A DNA stretch of 64,000 nt from Pseudomonas tructae. GTDB taxonomy: Bacteria; Pseudomonadota; Gammaproteobacteria; Pseudomonadales; Pseudomonadaceae. Under the pieces are notes generated by a model. The model worked only from the letters and a program-made list of their open reading frames with translations. It made no database searches and was not told the DNA's origin. The stretch is taken from assembly GCF_004214895.1 (NCBI RefSeq), contig NZ_CP035952.1:744001-808000 (forward strand), in the 5' to 3' direction. The first letter of the stretch is position 1. The number at the start of each line of letters is the position of its first letter. A program made the position numbers and the translations under genes. Below are positions 57,607 through 64,000 of the stretch, piece after piece.

Positions 57607-58788
57607 TTAGACGAACTGCGCGGCCGCGTACGCCGAGGCCCAGGCCCACTGGAAGTTGAAGCCACCCAGGTGGCCGCTGACATCGAGCACTTCGCCGATA
57701 AAGTACAGGCCCGGGCTTTTCAGCGATTCCATGGTTTTCGACGAAACTTCGCGGGTATCGACGCCGCCCAGGGTGACTTCCGCGGTGCGGTAGCCTTCGG
57801 TGCCGGCCGGCACCACCTGCCAGGCCCCGAGCTTGTCGCTGACCTGGGCCAGTTCCGCCGGGGTGTACTGCTTCATCGGTTTGGAGACGAACCAGTGTTC
57901 GGCCAGCAGGTTGGCCATCTTCTTGGTGAAGATCTCCCCGAGCAGGGTCTTGAGCTCGCTGTTGGGGCGCTCGGCCTGCTGCTGTTGCAGCCAGCTCAGG
58001 GCGTCGTACTCCGGCAGCAGGTTGATCTCTACCGTATCCCCGGCCTGCCAGAACGAGGAAATCTGCAGGATCGCCGGGCCGCTCAGGCCGCGGTGGGTGA
58101 ACAGCAGGTTCTCGCGAAAGCTGCTGCCGTTGCAGTTGGCCACGCAATCCACCGAAGTTCCCGACAGTTCAGTGCAGATTGCCTTGAGTTGCGGTTCGGT
58201 GATGGTGAATGGCACCAGGCCTGCGCGGGTCGGCAGCAGGCTGTGGCCGAACTGGCGAGCAACCTGGTAGCCGAAGCCGGTGGCGCCCAGGGTCGGGATC
58301 GACAGGCCTCCGGTGGCGATCACCAATGACTGGCAACGGAACTGGCCGGCGCTGGTTTCCAGCAGGTAACCGCTGTCTAGTTTTTCGATCTGTTCGATGC
58401 GGGTGTCCATGCGCAGTTCGGCGCCAGCGCCGGTGCATTCGTCCAGGAGCATGCCGAGGATGTCGCTGGATTTGTTATCGCAGAACAGCTGGCCGAGCTT
58501 TTTCTCGTGATAGGGCACGCCGTGCTTGCCGACCATCTCGATGAAGTCCCATTGGGTGTAACGGGCCAGGGCCGACTTGCAGAAGTGCGGGTTGTGCGAG
58601 AGGAAGTTGCCAGGCTCGGTGTACATGTTGGTGAAATTGCAGCGGCCACCACCGGACATGAGGATCTTTTTGCCCGGCTTGTTGGCATGGTCGAGTAACA
58701 GCACCTGACGGCCGCGTTTGGCGGCGCTCAAGGCGCACATCAGGCCGGCGGCGCCAGCGCCGATGATGATCACTTCGGTGGAACGCAC
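57607..58788 (-). CDS. HI0933/YhiN-family NAD(P)/FAD-dependent oxidoreductase
   Basis: 393-aa flavoprotein. FAD-binding fold EVIIIGAGAAGLMCALSAAKRG at the N-terminus, then PGKKILMSGGGRCNFTN (family hallmark), THRGLSGPAILQIS and the C-terminal FIGEVLDVSGHLGGFNFQWAWASAYAA. The start is GTG at 58788 with GAGGA 7 nt ahead; the longer frame upstream runs through the REP element and is rejected. The reaction is unknown; no dedicated partner is nearby. Confidence 0.92.
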   Translation of the reverse strand: MRSTEVIIIGAGAAGLMCALSAAKRGRQVLLLDHANKPGKKILMSGGGRCNFTNMYTEPGNFLSHNPHFCKSALARYTQWDFIEMVGKHGVPYHEKKLGQLFCDNKSSDILGMLLDECTGAGAELRMDTRIEQIEKLDSGYLLETSAGQFRCQSLVIATGGLSIPTLGATGFGYQVARQFGHSLLPTRAGLVPFTITEPQLKAICTELSGTSVDCVANCNGSSFRENLLFTHRGLSGPAILQISSFWQAGDTVEINLLPEYDALSWLQQQQAERPNSELKTLLGEIFTKKMANLLAEHWFVSKPMKQYTPAELAQVSDKLGAWQVVPAGTEGYRTAEVTLGGVDTREVSSKTMESLKSPGLYFIGEVLDVSGHLGGFNFQWAWASAYAAAQFV

Positions 58789-58820
58789 TGCAAAATCCTC
58801 GAGAATTCGGTGGTGATGCG

Positions 58821-58857
58821 ATCGCGGGGCCCTGTGGGAGCGGGCTTGCCCCGCGAT
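58821..58857. repeat. Short REP palindrome
   Basis: ATCGCGGGGC and GCCCCGCGAT ends around CCTGTGGGAGCGGGCTT. One full REP with a truncated partner. It lies between dbpA and the flavoprotein gene, upstream of the latter's GTG start. Confidence 0.8.
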
Positions 58858-58882
58858 GAGGCCAGCAAAATCAACAAAACAC

Positions 58883-60268
58883 TCAGACGATCCGCACCCG
58901 CAATGACCGCCCCTTGATCTTGCCGCTGTTGAGCCGCTGCAGTGCCTGTTTGGCCACTGCCCGCTCAACGGCGACGAACGCCTGGAAGTCGAAAATGGCA
59001 ATCTTGCCAACCTGGGTGCCCGGCAATCCGGCATCGCCGGTCAGGGCGCCAAGAATGTCGCCCGGACGCAGTTTGTCCTTGCGTCCGGCCGCGATGCACA
59101 GGGTGCTCATGGTCGGCAGCAGCGGTGCACCATTCTGGGCCTTTAGGCTGTCCAGTTGCTCCCAGCGCAAGTCGGCTTTCTGCATCTCTTCAATGGCCTT
59201 GGCGCGATGGCCTTCGGCCGGAGCCACCAGGCTCACCGCCAGGCCTTTCTCGCCAGCCCGACCGGTACGGCCGACACGGTGCACGTGGATCTCGGCATCG
59301 CGGGCGAGCTCGACGTTGATGACCATGTCCAGAGCATCGATGTCGAGGCCGCGGGCGGCGACGTCGGTGGCGACCAGTACCGACAGGCTGCGGTTGGCGA
59401 ACAAGGTCAGGACCTGGTCGCGGTCCCGCTGCTCCAGGTCACCATGCAGGGCCTGGGCGGCAATGCCCTTGGCCTGCAGGTGCTCGACCAGCTCTTGGCA
59501 CTGCTGCTTGGTGAAGCAGAAGGCCACGCATGACTGCGGACGGAAGTGGCCGAGCAATTTGCTCACGGCATCCATGCGCTGATCGGGATTGATCTCGTAG
59601 AAGCGCTGTTCGATCTGGCTGTCGGCGTGCTGCGAATCGACTTTGACGGTTTGCGGGTCGCGCATGAACGTCGAAGCCAGTTGCTTGATGCCCGCCGGGT
59701 AAGTGGCCGAGAACAGCAGGGTCTGACGACGCTTGGGGGTCTGCTCGATGATGTCGGCGATGGCGTCGTAAAAGCCCATGTCGAGCATGCGGTCAGCTTC
59801 GTCGAGGATCAGCTTGTTCAGACCATCGAGTACCAGGGTGCCCTTGCTCAAGTGCTGCTGCACACGGCCAGGGGTGCCGACGATGATGTGCGCGCCATGC
59901 TCGAGCGATGCGATCTGTGGGCCGAGGGATACGCCGCCACACAGGGTCAGGATCTTGATGTTGTCTTCAGCGCGGGCCAGGCGACGCAGCTCCTTGGCCA
60001 CTTGGTCAGCCAGCTCGCGAGTCGGGCACAGGACCAGGGCCTGGCAGCCAAAGAAACGCGGGTTGATCGGGTTGAGCAGGCCGATGCCGAAGGCGGCGGT
60101 CTTGCCGCTACCGGTCTTGGCCTGGGCGATCAGGTCCATGCCCTTGAGGATTACCGGCAGGCTCTGGGCCTGGATCGGGGTCATCTGGGCGTAGCCGAGG
60201 GCGTCCAGGTTGGCCAGCATGGCGGCGGACAGCGGCAAAGTGGCGAAGGCGGTGGCAATGGTGGTCAC
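58883..60268 (-). CDS. dbpA: DEAD-box RNA helicase DbpA
   Basis: 461-aa RNA helicase acting on 23S rRNA during large-subunit assembly. Motifs: MTPIQAQSLP (Q motif), AKTGSGKT (I), PTRELADQ (Ia), [12 protein letters not shown] (II), SATY (III), HRVGRTGRAG (VI). A C-terminal DbpA RNA-binding domain (about residues 385-461) recognises helix 92. Start is uncertain: the GTG at 60268 (product V-T-T-I-A-T-A-F) has AGG 8 nt ahead; a TTG five codons upstream is possible. Confidence 0.94.
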   Translation of the reverse strand: MTTIATAFATLPLSAAMLANLDALGYAQMTPIQAQSLPVILKGMDLIAQAKTGSGKTAAFGIGLLNPINPRFFGCQALVLCPTRELADQVAKELRRLARAEDNIKILTLCGGVSLGPQIASLEHGAHIIVGTPGRVQQHLSKGTLVLDGLNKLILDEADRMLDMGFYDAIADIIEQTPKRRQTLLFSATYPAGIKQLASTFMRDPQTVKVDSQHADSQIEQRFYEINPDQRMDAVSKLLGHFRPQSCVAFCFTKQQCQELVEHLQAKGIAAQALHGDLEQRDRDQVLTLFANRSLSVLVATDVAARGLDIDALDMVINVELARDAEIHVHRVGRTGRAGEKGLAVSLVAPAEGHRAKAIEEMQKADLRWEQLDSLKAQNGAPLLPTMSTLCIAAGRKDKLRPGDILGALTGDAGLPGTQVGKIAIFDFQAFVAVERAVAKQALQRLNSGKIKGRSLRVRIV

Positions 60269-60325
60269 GAGACGGGCCTGCAAAACAAAATGTCGCGCAG
60301 TGTACCAGCCTCGTGGCCTTTAGCC

Positions 60326-61753
60326 CTAAGGCTCGATCTCCGGTTCCGGACGAGGGGCACGCCTTCCGTCCGCCCTGGACAGCTGCATGAAGATCGCCGC
60401 CGCCAGCATGGCCATCAGGCCGATGGTTACAAAGGTCAGCTGGAACGCCCCAAGGGTGCTCTCCACGCCCTCGGCACTGCCTGCGGCGGTAAAGCCGCCA
60501 AGCAGTGCGCCGGCGCAGGCCACGCCCAGGCTCAGCGACAGTTGCGCGACCACCGACAGCAGGCTGTTACCACTGCTGGCGCTACTGTCGTCGAGATCGA
60601 TCAGAGTCACGGTATTCATCGCCGTGAACTGCATCGAGTTGACCGCGCCCAGCAGGGCGAGCTGGAACAACAGCAGGGCGTAAGGCGTCTGCTCGTCGAC
60701 CAGGCCCAGGCTGGCCAGCAGCAGGCCCAGCAGCAGGGTGTTGCCGGTAAGGATGGTGCGGTAACCGAAGCGCTCGATCAGCGGCCGGGCAATCGACTTG
60801 GCAACCATCGCCGCTGCGGCCAGCGGGATCATGCTCATGCCCGCTTGGGACGGTGAGTAGCCCAGCGCCACCTGCAACAGCAGCGGTACCAGAAACGGCA
60901 GGGCGCCGCTGCCCAGGCGGGCGAACAGGTTACCGAGGATGCCCACCGAAAAGGTCCGGGTGCGGAACAGTTTCGGCGAGAACAGCGGGTTGTCGATGCT
61001 GCCAGCGCGCAGCCAGTAGGCGGCCAGACAGGCCATGCCGGCGAACAGCAGCAACATTACCCGCAGGTGCGGTAGATGCAGTTCACCCAGGCCTTCCATG
61101 GCAATGGTGATCAGCACCATGGCAGCGCCGAACAGCACGAAGCCGATACCGTCGAAGCGGGTACGTTCTGAGCCGCGCAGGTCGGGGATGAACTTCCACA
61201 CCGCATAGCAACCGATGGCGCCAACCGGCAGGTTGAGCAGGAAGATCCAGTGCCAGCTGAGAATCTCCACCAGCCAGCCACCCAGGGTCGGGCCCAGCAA
61301 CGGGCCGAGCAGGCCGGGAATGGTGATGAAGCTCATGATCCGCACCAGCTCCGAGCGCGGGTAGGCACGCAGCACTACCAAGCGGCCCACTGGCAGCATC
61401 AGTGCTCCGCCCAGGCCCTGGACCACACGCGCCGCCACCAGCATGCCGAGGCTGCTGGCCAGGGCACAGAGCAGCGAGCCAAGGCTGAACAACAAGATGG
61501 CGCCGAAGAAGATGCGCTTGGTGCCGAAGCGGTCGGCAATCCAGCCCGAGGCCGGAATCAGCAAGGCCACGGTGAGCATGTAGGCGATGATCACCGACTG
61601 CATGCGCAGGGGGTCTTCGGCCAGATCGCGGGCCATGGCGGGCAGGGCTGTATTGAGGATGGTGCCGTCAAGCGACTGCATGAAGAAGGCGATGGCCACC
61701 ACCCAGGGGATCCAGCGGGCGGTGGTCGGGTCCAGCGGGGGGCGGTTGGGCAT
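60326..61753 (-). CDS. MFS drug/proton antiporter, DHA2 family (MdtD-like)
   Basis: 475-aa transporter with 14 predicted transmembrane helices. The N-terminal ALDGTILNTALP-type motif (QSLDGTILNTALPAMARDL), motif A GWIADRFGTKRIF and motif C GLLGPLLGPTLGGWL mark the EmrB/DHA2 group; MdtD is the nearest familiar relative. No membrane-fusion protein or outer-membrane channel gene is adjacent. Substrates are unknown. A REP pair lies upstream. Confidence 0.92.
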   Translation of the reverse strand: MPNRPPLDPTTARWIPWVVAIAFFMQSLDGTILNTALPAMARDLAEDPLRMQSVIIAYMLTVALLIPASGWIADRFGTKRIFFGAILLFSLGSLLCALASSLGMLVAARVVQGLGGALMLPVGRLVVLRAYPRSELVRIMSFITIPGLLGPLLGPTLGGWLVEILSWHWIFLLNLPVGAIGCYAVWKFIPDLRGSERTRFDGIGFVLFGAAMVLITIAMEGLGELHLPHLRVMLLLFAGMACLAAYWLRAGSIDNPLFSPKLFRTRTFSVGILGNLFARLGSGALPFLVPLLLQVALGYSPSQAGMSMIPLAAAAMVAKSIARPLIERFGYRTILTGNTLLLGLLLASLGLVDEQTPYALLLFQLALLGAVNSMQFTAMNTVTLIDLDDSSASSGNSLLSVVAQLSLSLGVACAGALLGGFTAAGSAEGVESTLGAFQLTFVTIGLMAMLAAAIFMQLSRADGRRAPRPEPEIEP

Positions 61754-61781
61754 GGGCTTTTGTGCAGTCCTTTAGGGCCTC

Positions 61782-61836
61782 ATCGCGGGGCAAGCCCGCT
61801 CCCACAAAACCGGTGGGAGCGGGCTTGCCCCGCGAT
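61782..61836. repeat. REP pair (inverted)
   Basis: Inverted REP copies ATCGCGGGGCAAGCCCGCTC and GAGCGGGCTTGCCCCGCGAT with a 15-bp spacer that includes GGTTTT-like sequence. It lies between the PmbA-like gene's stop and the MFS gene's start. Confidence 0.93.
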
Positions 61837-61844
61837 GAGGCTAA

Positions 61845-63176
61845 TCACAATGTCAACGTCAGGCGCTTGACCAGCGCTCCCGGCAAATGGCTCGAACTGG
61901 TCTGGCGCTGGCCATAGGTGCTGGTCGACAGAATCAGCTCACGCTCGGCCGTCAACGCTTCCAATTGCGAACCCAGCAGACTGTAGACGCTGTCATCGAA
62001 ACGCATGGTGCTCACCGGTGCCTGGATTTCGCCGTTCTCGACCCAGAAGGTGGCAAAGCGGGTCAGGCCGGTCATGCGTGCCGCAGGCAGGTCCGAGTAG
62101 TTCAGGTACCAGAGGTTGCTGATGTACAGGCCAGTGCCCAGGCGGGCGAGGATTTCGCTGTGTGCAAGCTCACCTGACGCCATGCTCAAGGCGCAAGGCG
62201 CTTCATGACTGTCGGCACCGTTGGCGGCCAGTTCGAACTCGGCGGCGCTGCGGGCGCAGACCAGGCGATCCAGGGACTGGCCCTTGTCGATCAGACACAG
62301 GTCGCTGCGCAGCAAGCCCTCGTCGGAGAATGACGGGCTCAGCGAGCCACTGACCTGCTCGACGATGCTGGTCAACGGGCTCAGGCTGGCATCGCCGCTG
62401 TACAGGCGTTGCAACGGGCTGTTCTTGGTGGCGATGGCCTGGGCCGAGAAGCCGCCCCAGCACAGCATGCCCATGATTTCGTCCAGCGCCGCCGGGGCCA
62501 GGTAGGCGCGGTACTGGCCGGGGGCAAGCTTTTTCAGTGGGCGGCCAAGGTAATCAAGCTGTTCGCGGGACTGCTGCAGGCGTTCGACGAATGCGTCGCG
62601 GTCCCAGGATTGGCCAGCATAGTTGGCTTTGACGGCCTCGCCGTTGCTGTGGAACAGGCTCCAGTCGAAGTTGAAGCTGTTGGCCTGGTGCCAGCCAAAA
62701 GCGCCGAATGAGCTGGCAAAGCCCCGGCAGATCGGGCCGGCGGCATAGATACCGACCAGGTCCAGATCACCCGCGCCTTGCTCGATCTGCGCCAGCACCG
62801 CAGCGCTGTCAGGCAGCGGATGATCTTGCACGCTATGGCTCTGCCAGGCGCTGTCGTTGAGTTGCAGGTAAGGGTCGGGCTCGAGCAGCGGCAGGGTCTC
62901 GCGCAATTGTTCCAGCGCCTGCTGCAAACGCAGGTGGTCGACTTCGGCGTCGTTACCGAGAGTGAACTGCAACTCGGCCTGGCGCCCGTCGGCGACCAGC
63001 TTGAGCACGCAACTGGCCTGCTGCACTTCACCGGCCTGGCGCACCTTGGCGTGATTGAAACGGATGAACTGCGAGTGTTCGCCGGCGTAGCTGAGGGTGA
63101 AATGCTCAGGGGCACGCACCGTGTCGCGCAGGTTGGCGACCAGGTCCTGGAAGCTTTGCAGTGGGGTGGCAGCCAT
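61845..63176 (-). CDS. PmbA/TldE-like metalloprotease-related subunit
   Basis: 443-aa protein of the TldD/PmbA superfamily, PmbA-like by the absence of the HExxxH motif. Family-like segments are GMLCWGGFSAQAIATKNSPLQRLY near residue 225, the C-terminal WYLNYSDLPAARMTGLTRFATFWVENGEI and the end ALVKRLTLTL. Its ATG overlaps the stop of the TldD-like gene by one base (TGATG), so the two are coupled and likely form a heterodimer. This appears to be an additional pair besides the usual tldD and pmbA of pseudomonads. The substrate is unknown. Confidence 0.88.
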   Translation of the reverse strand: MAATPLQSFQDLVANLRDTVRAPEHFTLSYAGEHSQFIRFNHAKVRQAGEVQQASCVLKLVADGRQAELQFTLGNDAEVDHLRLQQALEQLRETLPLLEPDPYLQLNDSAWQSHSVQDHPLPDSAAVLAQIEQGAGDLDLVGIYAAGPICRGFASSFGAFGWHQANSFNFDWSLFHSNGEAVKANYAGQSWDRDAFVERLQQSREQLDYLGRPLKKLAPGQYRAYLAPAALDEIMGMLCWGGFSAQAIATKNSPLQRLYSGDASLSPLTSIVEQVSGSLSPSFSDEGLLRSDLCLIDKGQSLDRLVCARSAAEFELAANGADSHEAPCALSMASGELAHSEILARLGTGLYISNLWYLNYSDLPAARMTGLTRFATFWVENGEIQAPVSTMRFDDSVYSLLGSQLEALTAERELILSTSTYGQRQTSSSHLPGALVKRLTLTL

Positions 63177-64000
63177 CAGGCGTCTCCTCCGAATACGTCG
63201 ATCTGGCTGAATACGCAGGCGGGGGAGGCGTGGCCCACCCGTACCACCTGGTTGGGTTCGCCTTTGCCGCAGTTCGGCGTGCCCAGCACCTGCAAGGTAC
63301 TGGCGTCGCCAACGGCGCTGAGGTTGCCCCAGAACTGCGCGGAGATGCCGCGGTAATTGGGGTTCTTGACCACGCCCTTGAGCTCGCCGTTCTCGATCAA
63401 CTGGCCCCATTCGCAGCCGAACTGGAACTTGTTGCGCGCATCGTCGATCGACCACGAGCGGTTGGTGCGCATCAGGATGCCCTGTTCGATGCCGCCGATC
63501 AGTTGCGCCAGGGTCTTGTCCCCCGGTTCGATGTTGAGGTTGGCCATGCGGTCGATCGGGGCGCGATTCCAGCCGCAGGCGCGGCTGTTGGCCACGCCAT
63601 CAAGGCCTGAGCGGAACTGCGACAGAGCGCCACCCAGCGGGCGGATCAGCAAACCGTCCTTGATCAGGAACTGCTTGAGTGCGGGGCTGCCGTCATCGTC
63701 GTGGCTGTAGCTGGCCAGCTCCTCGCGGATCGAGGGATCGAAGGTCACATTGAGCAGGTTCGAGCCGTATTGCAGGTTGCCAAAGTCGCTGGCCTTGACG
63801 AAGCTGGTGCCGGCGTAATTGCGCTCGTCTCCAAGGATGCGGTCCATTTCCAGTGGATGGCCGATGGACTCGTGGATCTGCAGCATCATCTGGTCGGGCA
63901 TCAGCAGCAGGTCGCGCACACCGCTCGGGGTGTTTGGCGCGAGCAACAGTTGCAGGGCCTGGTCCGCGACCTTGGCCCCGGCACCGACCAGGCCGCAGCG
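63176..64000 (-). CDS. TldD-like zinc metallopeptidase, C-terminal part (runs off right edge)
   Basis: 275 codons are in the window, with the reading frame open through the edge, so the N-terminus is missing. The zinc motif H-E-x-x-x-H (QIHESIGHPLEMDR) is clear, followed by NYAGTSFVKASDFG and PNCGKGEPNQVV. In TldD/TldE the active site lies in the TldD-like chain, which degrades unstructured peptides (microcin B17 maturation and CcdA turnover in E. coli). Its stop is coupled to the PmbA-like gene. Confidence 0.92.
   Translation of the reverse strand, partial: RCGLVGAGAKVADQALQLLLAPNTPSGVRDLLLMPDQMMLQIHESIGHPLEMDRILGDERNYAGTSFVKASDFGNLQYGSNLLNVTFDPSIREELASYSHDDDGSPALKQFLIKDGLLIRPLGGALSQFRSGLDGVANSRACGWNRAPIDRMANLNIEPGDKTLAQLIGGIEQGILMRTNRSWSIDDARNKFQFGCEWGQLIENGELKGVVKNPNYRGISAQFWGNLSAVGDASTLQVLGTPNCGKGEPNQVVRVGHASPACVFSQIDVFGGDA

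Overview
This 64 kb window is a high-GC, densely packed piece of chromosome from a Pseudomonas, most likely of the P. putida group. The evidence is a class II (medium-chain-length) PHA synthase next to a PHA depolymerase, the inactive dihydroorotase PyrC' in a pyrR-pyrB-pyrC' operon, a complete pilGHIJ-chpA-chpC cluster, and several copies of the P. putida-type REP palindrome (core GCGGGCTTG-CCCGCGAT). Gene order matches, from memory, the core chromosome of that group. I see no prophage, insertion sequence, CRISPR array, rRNA or tRNA.

Layout. 0-2 kb: PHA granule genes (phaC1, start of phaZ) behind a sigma54-type promoter. 2.4-4.85 kb: DUF971 gene and the HslVU protease behind a heat-shock-type promoter. 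4.95-11.9 kb, all minus: gshB, tonB-like, ankyrin protein, yqgE, ruvX, pyrR, pyrB, pyrC'. 12.1-21.4 kb, plus: the chemosensory system for type IV pili (pilG, pilH, pilI, pilJ, chpA, chpC), without pilK or chpB. 21.4-30.7 kb: hemolysin III-like membrane protein, rsmE, bioA, a secreted FAD oxidase with an Ala/Lys/Pro tail, cytochrome b561-YceI, rhlE, a solute-binding protein. 30.7-33.3 kb: metF and ahcY with an SAH riboswitch. 33.3-34.5 kb: two tandem PixA/AidA-like proteins. 34.7-42 kb: thioesterase, Na+/H+ antiporter, EamA transporter, MAPEG protein, mltA, lipoprotein cytochrome c', DUF1090 protein, ligB. 42-44.3 kb: metK and an ArsR-methyltransferase fusion behind a 26-bp palindrome. 44.5-50.7 kb: tktA, epd, pgk, two small lipoproteins, fba (central carbon and vitamin B6 precursor metabolism). 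50.8-64 kb: REC-PAS-GGDEF-EAL protein, YgjP-like metalloprotease, small HTH protein, ElaA, solute-binding protein, YccS-like protein, HI0933-type flavoprotein, dbpA, MFS efflux pump, and a TldD/PmbA-like pair running off the right edge.

A theme running through the window is the S-adenosylmethionine cycle: metF, ahcY and metK all lie here. ahcY has an SAH riboswitch whose anti-Shine-Dalgarno hairpin can be read directly from the sequence. metK appears to be co-transcribed with a SAM-binding-fold ArsR regulator preceded by a near-perfect palindrome. The least characterised items are that ArsR-MTase/metK unit, the pair of PixA/AidA-like proteins behind a promoter with an operator-like palindrome, the flavin oxidase with a histone-like tail, and a ChpA kinase in which one HPt-like domain carries Gln in place of His.
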